Source: an uncultured Clostridia bacterium (GTDB lineage Bacteria > Bacillota > Clostridia > TANB77 > CAG-508). Taken from it: a DNA stretch of 15,016 nt. Position 1 is the stretch's first letter; each line of letters starts with the position of its first letter. Where the stretch lies: NCBI GenBank assembly GCA_947629995.1, contig CANRFX010000021.1:1-15016 (forward strand). The letters are read 5' to 3'. The translations under genes were made by a program, and so were the position numbers. Under the pieces are notes generated by a model, which saw only the letters and a list, made by a program, of their open reading frames with translations, was not told the origin of the DNA and searched no databases. This document shows, in pieces, positions 5,787-14,000 of the stretch.

Positions 5787-5897
5787 GGTGTTTTTTGGGA
5801 CGGGGTCAAAAAACACCTTTTTTATTATTTTAATTATTCTTTTATTATTCCCTTATATTTCAAAAGGGTGTTTTTTGACCCCGTCCCAAAAAACACC
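5787..5897. repeat. Perfect 31-bp inverted repeat, REP/BIME-like element between ruvA and rarA
   Basis: The arm at 5787-5817 is the exact reverse complement of the arm at 5867-5897; the 49-nt centre is AT-rich. Each arm is itself nearly palindromic: GGTGTTTTTT and AAAAAACACC flank a GGGACGGGGTC core, so each can fold as a 10-bp stem with a bulge and a GAC/GTC extension. Two such units in inverted order have the layout of a bacterial interspersed mosaic element made of two REP units, of the kind moved by REP-associated (Y1/RAYT) transposases; no transposase gene is present here. The element begins on the last base of the ruvA stop codon and ends 15 nt before the rarA start. It could also act as a terminator or mRNA stabiliser. 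Confidence 0.85.
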
Positions 5898-6523
5898 TAT
5901 CCTAAAAGTACAAGTCCTTTTTTTATTAATTCTTCTACTGAAAGTTTGTCTTTGTCTAGCTTATCTATTGCTTTTTCTATTTCTTTCTTGTTGTATCCAA
6001 GTACTTGAAGTGCTGCAATTGCTTCTGATATTTTATTGTTTGTTTGAATTGCTTCTTGTAATTTTGTAGGCTTGTCTGCTTGTTTTGTTACTTCTTTGTT
6101 GATTGCTTCTATTTGTTGCTCTTTTGTTATTTTGTCTTTTAATTCTAAAATAATTCTTTTAGCTGATTTTGGTCCAATTCCTGGTATTCCAGTTAATGTT
6201 GATACATCTTCTGATATAACAGCTAGCGCAAATTCAGTTGGCTCACAAATAGCAAGCATTGTTAATGCTGTTTTTGCTCCTACACCACTTACTCCAATTA
6301 ATAGTTCAAACATTTTTAGTTCTTCTAATGTATTAAATCCATAAATGCTAATGTCATCTTCTCTTACTTTATAAAATGTGTGTACTTTTACTTGCTCTCC
6401 TATGTTTCCTATTTTTTCGATTCCTGATTCTGACATGAATACTTTATATCCTAATCCGCCTACATCTATTACAATATATCCTGTCATTTTCATTTCTAAA
6501 GTTCCTTTTATATATGCTAACAT
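5897..6523 (-). CDS. ruvA: Holliday junction branch migration protein RuvA
   Basis: The 208-residue protein binds Holliday junctions as a tetramer and loads the RuvB motor. Domain I (OB fold, residues 1-65) starts MLAYIKGTLEMKMTGYIVID and contains HTFYKVREDDISIYGF. Two helix-hairpin-helix motifs follow, LIGVSGVGAKTAL (about 75-87) and LTGIPGIGPKSAKRI (about 109-123). After an acidic/basic linker comes domain III (KISEAIAALQVLGYNKKEIE), which contacts RuvB. Length is normal. ATG 6523 has a GAAGGAAAG site. It lies 18 nt after the HD-domain gene and before rarA. ruvB, often the next gene, is not in this place: the inverted repeat and rarA are. Confidence 0.96.
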   Translation of the reverse strand: MLAYIKGTLEMKMTGYIVIDVGGLGYKVFMSESGIEKIGNIGEQVKVHTFYKVREDDISIYGFNTLEELKMFELLIGVSGVGAKTALTMLAICEPTEFALAVISEDVSTLTGIPGIGPKSAKRIILELKDKITKEQQIEAINKEVTKQADKPTKLQEAIQTNNKISEAIAALQVLGYNKKEIEKAIDKLDKDKLSVEELIKKGLVLLG

Positions 6524-6541
6524 TTTCTTTCTTCCTTTCTT

Positions 6542-7096
6542 CTATGTATCATAAAGATAAGTTGCTTCTAAATCTGCTTCATGTGTTAATAATGCGATTG
6601 GGTATTTTGTATAACTTGCTCCTATTGCATTATAATTTTCTTTTGGCTCTGTATATCCCATATGCCAGCGAATAGAATATTTTTCTTCTGGTGTTAGTTT
6701 TATGTATTCTGTTATCATCATAACAGATTTTTCTCCATGTCCATATGGTATGGTATCTTCAATGGTATAATATGGAACTTTTTCCCATACTCCTAATGCA
6801 TTTTTTGCGTTTCTATAGTCTGTTTTATAAAAATTGGTTTTACATATGTCATGTAATAACCCTATTATAATAATTGATTCTTCAGAAATGTCTAATGGCA
6901 TGATACAATTTTGTACTTTATGTTTTAAAATTTCATATACTTTTAAGCTATGTTCGACTAATCCTCCTTCATGATCTCCATGAAATCTGGTACTAGCTGG
7001 TGCTACAAAGAAATCTGATTTTTCTAAAAAATTAATTAATTCTTCTATTCCTTCTCTTTTTACTGTTTTTAATATTTCTAAAAATTGCTCTTTCAT
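6542..7096 (-). CDS. HD-domain phosphohydrolase-like protein
   Basis: The 184-residue protein shows an HD-superfamily metal site: H42/H49 in GDHEGGLVEHSLKV, the H82-D83 pair in GLLHDICKTNFY, His in YGHGEKSV, and RWHMG plus HEADLEATY near the C-terminus. These ligands bind divalent metals in enzymes that cleave phosphate esters of nucleotides; the arrangement resembles the HD part of the YhaM exoribonuclease type. The N-terminal 35 residues are a helical extension (EELINFLEKSDFFVAPAS). The true substrate cannot be told. It is the first gene of the operon with ruvA and rarA, with an AGGAGGAG site before ATG 7096 and a consensus promoter, so a DNA or nucleotide-maintenance role is a fair guess. 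Confidence 0.8.
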   Translation of the reverse strand: MKEQFLEILKTVKREGIEELINFLEKSDFFVAPASTRFHGDHEGGLVEHSLKVYEILKHKVQNCIMPLDISEESIIIIGLLHDICKTNFYKTDYRNAKNALGVWEKVPYYTIEDTIPYGHGEKSVMMITEYIKLTPEEKYSIRWHMGYTEPKENYNAIGASYTKYPIALLTHEADLEATYLYDT

Positions 7097-7119
7097 TTTC
7101 TCCTCCTTTATTTTTTCTT

Positions 7120-7148
7120 ATTATATAAATAGAAAAGAAAAATGTCAA
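7120..7148 (-). promoter_or_regulatory. Consensus sigma-A promoter of the HD-ruvA-rarA operon
   Basis: On the minus strand TTGACA (7148-7143) and TATAAT (7125-7120), both perfect, are exactly 17 nt apart and lie 23 nt upstream of the start codon of the HD-domain gene. The leader carries AGGAGGAG. Confidence 0.9.
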
Positions 7149-7178
7149 CTTTTTTTGCGAATTTTTGTTTTGGTTTTG

Positions 7179-8132
7179 TTACAACTCTGACTGACTTTTT
7201 TCTTTTCTTTTTTCTCTTTCTATATACTTTTTTAACTTATTTGAACCAATTTCCTTTGCTCTTGCATTCAATACTAAACCTTCTTTTTGTAATTCTGATA
7301 TTTTAGCAGTATCTACACTTAAAAATCTTCTTGCTTTTTTTGAAAATAGATAAATTTTAATATTATCTTCTTCAGAAAAAACACATAAAGTATAATCCTT
7401 TTCCCCGTTTTCTTTTTCTCTATAGCAATTAAAAGCATATATTTTTCTGTTTAAAAAATGTGGAACGATCTTTTTTAAAGTTTTTATATAAAACTTACTT
7501 ATTTCTACTCCTTCCATATCTTCATTTCCTTCATATAACTTTTCATCTTGTAAAATAGTCTTTAATGCTTCATGTGGCTTCATACCTTTTACTTGCATAC
7601 TTAACATCTTTATTGCTTCATCTTTATAATCTTTTTCATCTTTTATATATCCCATTTCTATTAACATTTTAGTAATTGCTTCTTGATTTTCTTCTTTGTC
7701 TTCTATATAATCAAAATGCTCTAGTCTTGATTTAGTTTGTATTTTTTCTAAATCTAATTGTAAATCTACATTAACATTTTTTCCAGTTTTTGTAGTAATA
7801 ATTGGATGAATGTGCCCTGTTTCATCTGGTGGACTTGCTGTTCCACGACTTCCAAATTCTTTTAATAAATTACAATATAAATGTGTTAGGGAAACACAAA
7901 TAATTCTTCTTTGTTTTATAACTTCATTTGGATTTCTTTCTTGTCTTTTTGCCAAGGCATATATTTTCCTTTGAGTTTCTGAACTTCCATAATAATATCT
8001 TTCATCAAAGGATTTTATTTTTCCTAATTCTATATAAAGATATAAAGCCTTTTTTATTTCTTTTTCTTCTTCTGTCCCCGAAAATTCAGGCATATTTTCT
8101 TTAAATTGTTCTGTTATTTTTCTTAAATCCAT
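7179..8132 (-). CDS. Transglutaminase-like (papain-fold) protein of unknown role
   Basis: The 317-residue protein (from ATG 8132; an in-frame GTG three codons earlier overlaps the binding site) has no signal peptide. After a helical N-part come RRIICVSLTHLYCNLLKEFG, GHIHPIITTK and NVNVDLQLDL, which fit the Cys-His-Asp order of the transglutaminase-like superfamily: C79 at the start of a helix, H109 before a strand, D123 in the next. This is a pattern-based inference. The charged C-terminal half is not recognised. The AAGGTGG site overlaps the dapL stop codon and only 2 nt separate the genes, so it is translationally coupled to dapL. A link to DAP or cell wall is suggested by position only. 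No clear terminator follows; the HD-gene promoter comes next. Confidence 0.6.
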   Translation of the reverse strand: MDLRKITEQFKENMPEFSGTEEEKEIKKALYLYIELGKIKSFDERYYYGSSETQRKIYALAKRQERNPNEVIKQRRIICVSLTHLYCNLLKEFGSRGTASPPDETGHIHPIITTKTGKNVNVDLQLDLEKIQTKSRLEHFDYIEDKEENQEAITKMLIEMGYIKDEKDYKDEAIKMLSMQVKGMKPHEALKTILQDEKLYEGNEDMEGVEISKFYIKTLKKIVPHFLNRKIYAFNCYREKENGEKDYTLCVFSEEDNIKIYLFSKKARRFLSVDTAKISELQKEGLVLNARAKEIGSNKLKKYIEREKRKEKSQSEL

Positions 8133-8134
8133 TT

Positions 8135-9343
8135 TTACCACCTTATAATATATGTTTCTTTTATTCTTCTAATTGCTTCTTTTGAATTTTCTATTGTGCC
8201 AAATGCTGTCAATCTAAAATATCCTTCTCCAAAATCTCCAAATCCGCTTCCTGGAGTTCCTACTACATTTGCTTTTTCTAATAGTTTATCAAAAAATTCC
8301 CAAGAAGTCATCCCATCTGGCACTTTTAGCCAAATATATGGAGAATTTTCTCCGCCATAAGTTGTAAATCCTGCTTCTTCTAATCCATTTTTAATTAATT
8401 TTGCATTTTCTAGGTAACATTTGATATTTTCTCTAATTTGTTTTTTTCCTTCTTCTGAATAAGTTGCTTGTGCTGCTTTTTGTATAATATATGATACTCC
8501 ATTAAACTTTGTACAAGTCCTTCTATTCCATAATTTATTTAAAAGTACTTCTTCACCTTTTTTGGTATATCCTTTTAATAATTTTGGAACTACAACATAT
8601 GCACACCTAAGTCCAGTAAAACCTGCTGTTTTAGAAAAACTTTTAAATTCAATTGCAACTTCTTTTGCTCCTTCAATTTCATAAATACTATGTGGTATAT
8701 TTTTATCTGTAATAAATGCTTCATAAGCTGAATCATACAAAATAATAGATTTGTTTTCTTTTGCATAGTCGACCCATTTTTTTAACTCTTCTTTACTTAG
8801 AACTGTTCCAGTTGGATTATTTGGGAAACATAAGTAAATCATATCTACTCTTTCTTTTGGCAATTCTGGTATGAAATTATTTTCTTCTGTTACTGGCAAA
8901 TATGTAATAGTTCTTCCACTCATTACATTTGTATCTAAATAAACTGGATAAACCGGATTTGTAATTGCAACTTTGTTTTCTTTTGCAAAAATATCTACTA
9001 TATTTCCACAATCACATTTTGCTCCATCTGACACAAAGATTTCATCTAACTCTAGTTCTATATTTCTTGGTTTGTAATCATTTTCTATAATTGCTTTTCT
9101 TAAAAATTCATATCCTTGTTCTGGTCCATATCCTTTGAATCCTTCTTGTGTTCCCATTTCATCTACTGCTTTATGCATAGCATCAATACATGCTGGTACA
9201 ATTGGTTTTGTAACATCTCCTATTCCTAACTTTATTACTTTTTTATCTGGATTTTCTTTAGTAAATTTTTCTACTTTTTTTGCGATAGTTGAAAATAAAT
9301 AACTATCTTGTAATTCTAAAAAATTTTCATTAATTAAACTCAT
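8135..9343 (-). CDS. dapL: LL-diaminopimelate aminotransferase
   Basis: DapL converts tetrahydrodipicolinate directly to LL-2,6-diaminopimelate with glutamate as amino donor, bypassing the succinylase and acetylase steps of lysine and peptidoglycan precursor synthesis. The 402-residue protein is a fold-type I PLP enzyme: N-terminal INENFLELQDSYLFSTIAKK and KLGIGDVTKPIVPA, the glycine-rich GFKGYGPEQGY, NNPTGT, DSAYEAFI, the PLP lysine K238 in SFSKTAGFTGLR, and SPYIWLKVPDGMTSWEFF. Length is normal for DapL. ATG 9343 with GAAGGAGG overlaps the end of dapF by 14 nt. It stands between dapF and the transglutaminase-like gene in one operon. Confidence 0.97.
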   Translation of the reverse strand: MSLINENFLELQDSYLFSTIAKKVEKFTKENPDKKVIKLGIGDVTKPIVPACIDAMHKAVDEMGTQEGFKGYGPEQGYEFLRKAIIENDYKPRNIELELDEIFVSDGAKCDCGNIVDIFAKENKVAITNPVYPVYLDTNVMSGRTITYLPVTEENNFIPELPKERVDMIYLCFPNNPTGTVLSKEELKKWVDYAKENKSIILYDSAYEAFITDKNIPHSIYEIEGAKEVAIEFKSFSKTAGFTGLRCAYVVVPKLLKGYTKKGEEVLLNKLWNRRTCTKFNGVSYIIQKAAQATYSEEGKKQIRENIKCYLENAKLIKNGLEEAGFTTYGGENSPYIWLKVPDGMTSWEFFDKLLEKANVVGTPGSGFGDFGEGYFRLTAFGTIENSKEAIRRIKETYIIRW

Positions 9344-10175
9344 ATTTTAAACCTCCTTCAAATACTGTTTCTGCAGGTCCTGTCATATATACATGATTAT
9401 TTTCTTTGTTCCACTCGATTTCCAAATTTCCACCTAATAATTCTACTGTTGCTTTATTGTTTGTTAATCCATTCAAATTGCAAGCAACAAGAGTTGCACA
9501 AGCTCCTGTACCACATGCTAAAGTTTCTCCTGCTCCTCTTTCCCATACTCTCATTTTTATATGTTCTTTGTCCAAAATTTGAATAAACTCTACATTAGTT
9601 TTATTTGGAAAAACTTTATCTACTTCCAAAACTTTTCCATATTTTTCAACATCAAAACTTTTGGTATCTTCTACCAATGTAATTGCATGTGGATTTCCCA
9701 TTGATACACAAGTAAACTTAAATTCTCTATCTAACGCCTTTATTTTTAAATTTGTTACTGGCTCTTCTTGTGCTTTAACAGGTATCTTGTTAGGAGATAA
9801 AATAGGTTCACCCATATCTACTTTTACTGTTTTTACTTCATTGTTTTCTACATTTAGCTCCAAAATTTTAATTCCTGCTAATGTCTCAATGGTTAACTTA
9901 GTTTTATTGGTTAATCCCTTGTCATACACAAATTTTCCAACACAACGAATTCCATTCCCACACATTTCTGCTTGACTACCATCTTGATTATACATTTTCA
10001 TTTTAAAGTCTGCTACTTCACTTTTACATATTAGAATTAATCCATCTGAACCAATTCCAAAGTGTCTGTTGCTAACAAATTGAGCTAGAGATGATTCGTT
10101 TTTTATGGTTTGATGGATAGCATCCATATAAACATAATCATTCCCTAGCCCATGCATTTTTGTAAATTTTATCAT
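9330..10175 (-). CDS. dapF: Diaminopimelate epimerase
   Basis: DapF turns LL-diaminopimelate, the product of the next gene, into meso-diaminopimelate for peptidoglycan and lysine. The 281-residue protein (from ATG 10175; a GTG three codons upstream lies in the AGGTGG site) has both catalytic cysteines: C72 in EMCGNGIRC and C221 in ACGTGAC, plus the substrate motifs MHGLGNDYVYMD near the N-terminus, FGIGSDG, GNPHAI and ERGAGET. It is a cofactor-free two-domain epimerase of normal length. First gene of the operon; the upstream 10185-10355 region is a divergent promoter region shared with the glycosyltransferase gene. Confidence 0.97.
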   Translation of the reverse strand: MIKFTKMHGLGNDYVYMDAIHQTIKNESSLAQFVSNRHFGIGSDGLILICKSEVADFKMKMYNQDGSQAEMCGNGIRCVGKFVYDKGLTNKTKLTIETLAGIKILELNVENNEVKTVKVDMGEPILSPNKIPVKAQEEPVTNLKIKALDREFKFTCVSMGNPHAITLVEDTKSFDVEKYGKVLEVDKVFPNKTNVEFIQILDKEHIKMRVWERGAGETLACGTGACATLVACNLNGLTNNKATVELLGGNLEIEWNKENNHVYMTGPAETVFEGGLKYEFN

Positions 10176-10328
10176 ATTTTCCACCTCTTTTAGGCATTTT
10201 TACTTATAAATAAAATATAGTTATATCTTATTTATTGCTATTTTATCATATGCCCTTTTTTTTGTAAAGAGCACTTCATTTAATCTTAAATTTTTGCAAA
10301 TTCTATTTTCTTATTAAATAATTTGTTA

Positions 10329-10334
10329 TATAAT
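10329..10334 (+). promoter_or_regulatory. -10 box of the glycosyltransferase gene
   Basis: TATAAT at 10329-10334, 21 nt before ATG 10356; the -35 region is poor (TTTCTT at 17 nt spacing). A transcript starting about 7 nt downstream excludes the in-frame start at 10323 and supports ATG 10356. The rest of the 10185-10355 region is AT-rich and shows no other clear signal. Confidence 0.5.
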
Positions 10335-10355
10335 AATTACAGAAAAGAGGTTCTT

Positions 10356-11042
10356 ATGAAATTATTTAGGAAAATATTAATTATATTACTATTAATATTA
10401 GTTGTTGCTGTTAGTGTCGTATTTGTTATAGGTTATGGTTATTATGCAAATACATTAAAAGAGAAACCTTTGCTTAATCGTATAGAAGAAGTAACAAATA
10501 AAGAAAATTATATGTCTTTTGAAGAACTACCTAAAATCTATGTTAATGCAGTTATTGCTGTTGAAGATCATAGATTTTATGACCATGGTGCAATTGACCC
10601 AATTGGTATTGCAAGGGCTCTTTTCACAAATATAAGAGATGGAAAATTTGATGAAGGTGGAAGTACTATTACTCAACAAGTTGCTAAAAATGTCGTTTTT
10701 AACCAAGATCAAACTATTATAAGAAAATTAGGCGAAATTTTTGCTGCTCATGATTTAGAAAAAAATTATAGCAAAGATGAAATCTTTGCTATATACGTGA
10801 ATTCTTCTTATTTTGGTGATGGATATTACTGCATTTATGATGCAAGTAAAGGTTATTTTAATAAAGAACCAAAAGACTTGAACTTGTCAGAAGCATCTAT
10901 GCTTGCAGGAGTGCCAAATGCACCTTCTGTTTATTCTCCTACTGTTAATCCAGACTTAGCAAAAAAACGACAAAGGCATGTTTTAAACAAAATGGTTGAA
11001 TATGGCTATATTTCTCAAGAAGAAGCTGATAGTGTTCAATAA
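10356..11042 (+). CDS. Monofunctional peptidoglycan glycosyltransferase (GT51)
   Basis: The 228-residue protein (ATG 10356 with an AGAGG site; the 11-codon upstream extension is rejected) has one N-terminal membrane helix (residues 5-26) and then a single GT51 domain. The motifs are in order: AVIAVEDHRFYDHGAIDPIG with catalytic E70, GGSTITQQVAKN (about 101-112), RKLGEIFAAHDLEKNYSKDE, IYVNSSYFGDGYYCIYDASK, and LSEASMLAGVPNAPSVYSP. It polymerises lipid II into glycan strands on the outer face of the membrane. No transpeptidase domain follows, so it is of the MGT/SgtA type rather than a class A penicillin-binding protein; the C-terminus GYISQEEADSV is the normal end of the GT51 domain. It is divergent from dapF, which supplies its precursor pathway. 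Confidence 0.94.
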   Translation: MKLFRKILIILLLILVVAVSVVFVIGYGYYANTLKEKPLLNRIEEVTNKENYMSFEELPKIYVNAVIAVEDHRFYDHGAIDPIGIARALFTNIRDGKFDEGGSTITQQVAKNVVFNQDQTIIRKLGEIFAAHDLEKNYSKDEIFAIYVNSSYFGDGYYCIYDASKGYFNKEPKDLNLSEASMLAGVPNAPSVYSPTVNPDLAKKRQRHVLNKMVEYGYISQEEADSVQ

Positions 11043-11052
11043 TTTTAATATA

Positions 11053-14000
11053 TTATAATATTACCTCTACTTCATAATTATTTCTACTTCCATCTAATTT
11101 GATGTTATTTTCTACTACATTGCCATTTAAGATAACTTTACTTTCTCCTTCTTCAAAACAATTTTTTCCATTTGGATTTTTAACTTGGATATTATAAAAA
11201 CTTTCTTTCCAATTGTATTTTATTTGATATTCTCGCCAAGTAGCTGGAATACAAGGATTTAGTTTTAAATATCCCTTTTCTATTTTAAGTCCTAATAAAT
11301 TTTCGATTCCTGCTTTATAATACCAACTGCTTGAACCTGTATACCAAGTCCATCCTCCTCTACCTGCTAAATTTCCGCTTCCATAAATGTCAGCTGGTAT
11401 AACATATGGTTCTACTTTATATTTTTGACTTGCTTCTTTTGTTCTGCTATGCTCTATTGGATTAATCATTCTATAGAGTTCAGTTGCTTTGTCTCCAAAT
11501 CCAAGCATTGCTTCTGCTATAATAACCCATATTGCACTATGTGTATATTGTCCCCCATTTTCTCTTGTTCCTGGCAAATATGACTTAATATAACCTGGCT
11601 CTAATTTTCCATTTTCAAAAGGTGGATCTAATAATTTAATAATTCCGTTTTCCCTGTCAATTAAATGATTTTCTAGGCTTTCCATAGAAATATATTTCTT
11701 ATCATTATCTCCTACATTAGAAATAACACTCCAACTTTGTGCAATACTATCAATCCTACATTCATCATTTTCCATACTACCCAAAACATTTCCGTCATCC
11801 ATAAATGCTCTTTTGTACCATCTTCCATCCCATCCATTTGTATTTAAGCTTTTCTTTAAATTATTTTTTATATCTTCATATTTTCTTGCTAAATCTTCTT
11901 GACCCTTTTGCTTACAAATTGGAATAAATTCTTCTAATATAAGTGATAAGAAAAATCCGAAGCCATACACTTTCTCCCTTTCCCTTATTTCCAACTGTAC
12001 TAAATCCATCATTCCAATCTCCTGAGCCGATTTTTGGTAGACCATTTTCACCAAAATTTAAACTTCTTTCAATTGCCTTTATACAATGTTCATAAATACT
12101 TCCTTCTTGCTCAGATGGCAAATATTTTTCATATCTTTCATCTTCATTTTCATTTAATATTTTTCCTGTTAAATAATTTGTTTTGATATCTAATATAGTT
12201 TCATCTCCTGTAAATTTGATATATTCTATTACTAAATATACAAGCCAAAGTAAGTCATCTGAAAATCTTGTTCTAATCCCTCTTTGATTCTCCTCATGCC
12301 ACCAATGCTCTACATCTCCTTCAATAAATTGATGTTTACTATGCTTTATAATTTGATTTTTTAACATATCTGTACTTAAATATTTTAACCCTATTGTGTC
12401 TTGAAGTTGGTCTCTAAATCCGGTAAGCTCCACCTGATTGATAATATCCTGTTTTTCCATACAATCTACTTGTTATAATTTGATAAACTGCCCAACCATT
12501 TAATAATATATTTGTAGATTCTAAAGGTGTATATACTTGCAGTCTTTCTAAAAATTTCTTCCAAGAATTTTTTATTTTATTTTGTTCTTCCCTACAGTTA
12601 CTAATTTTTTGGTATTTATATGCTATATTTTTGCAATCTAAAAGATCTTCTTCTGCACCTAATATTATTGAAATTTCTTTGCTTTCGAAACTTTCTAATT
12701 CAATTTCAATTTCATATGCCATACAAGGATTTTTACCAAGTGAACCTTGGTTATTTAAAGATACCCTTTTTAAAGCTTCTGGATTTGCTATTCCACCTTC
12801 TCCTAAAAATGATTTTTTATCTCCTGTATATGATTTTATTTTTTCACTTGATGATATATATATAGTTGTTTTTTCCATTTCTTCTTTATATAAATTTTTA
12901 GCATATATTAAATTATTATTAACATCAAATTTCACATCAATATATCCATCTGTTTTATTGCTATTTTCACCAATCACTGGTTTTATATAATAATATAATT
13001 TTAATTTCTTTTTCGTTGCTGTAGTATTTTTTAAATTTAATATTGAAATTTTAGAACTATCTTCTTTTGGCACAAATACTTCTAATTCTTGTTCTATTCC
13101 ATTACTTTTATGGATATATTTACAATAGCCATATCCATAAATAACATTATAATTTCTATAGTCTGGCATTGGATTTAAACCTAATGACCATTCTTTTAGT
13201 GTTTGCATATCTTTTAAATAAATTATTTCAGATGGGTTATCATAAATTGGATCATTTTCCCAATTTGATATTCTATTTAATCTACAATTTTTGTACCAAG
13301 TATATCCTCCCATACTTTCTGTTACAACTGTTCCAAATTTTTTATTTGCCATTATATGGCTCCATACAGTTGGCAGACGGTTTTGCGTGTTTATGCGTAT
13401 TAAATACTCTTTTCCGTTTTCTGAAAATCCACCATATTCATTATAATATTTCAAACTTTCTTTATTTTCTAAAATATCAATATCATCATTTGTTTCTTCA
13501 AAAAATGTTGGCATTGTATTTTCTTTTCCTATTTGTTCATAATTTTCTAAATATTTTTCTTCTAATGATTTAATATTATTTTTTAAATTTCCTTTACTTG
13601 TATCAATATTAATTATCGCTAAAAACTCAAGTAACTCTATATCTTTTCTATTTATTTCACTTTTGAAAAGAGTAAAAATTCCGCCTTTTTGATTTTTTAA
13701 ATATCCTAATTGGCAATTTAAAATCGTTCCATCTATTTCTTCTCTAACATAATTTTCATAACTATGTTTTTCTTCATCTAAAATAACAATTTCTGTTTGT
13801 ATATTTTTCATTCTAAAAAATTCATAAGCATTTAATACTTCTTTTACAACATAAGCTTCGTTTACATTTTTTACTTTTACTAAAATAATTGGTAAATCTC
13901 CTGATATTCCATATTTCCATAAATCACTTTGTTTGTAATTGTTTCGAATATTTAGATTTTCTATATTTTGAGATTTAATAGAAGAGTCAAATAAAATATA

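Noticed and set aside
6072..6344. Plus-strand open frame opposite ruvA
   Set aside because: Antisense shadow of the well-conserved ruvA; no start signals and Ser/Asn-rich shadow composition.
10323..10355. Upstream start for the glycosyltransferase
   Set aside because: A TATAAT box at 10329-10334 overlaps it, and the AGAGG site fits ATG 10356, directly before the membrane anchor.
11043..11052. Terminator between the convergent glycosyltransferase and GH94 genes
   Set aside because: Only 10 nt separate the genes; the surrounding AT-rich near-palindrome (TAATAT..ATATTA) is too weak to call.
11912..12460. Three separate genes in the 11053-14861 region
   Set aside because: The frames join into one continuous GH94 protein at conserved motifs; the apparent start codons inside have no good ribosome binding sites and would cut the catalytic domain.
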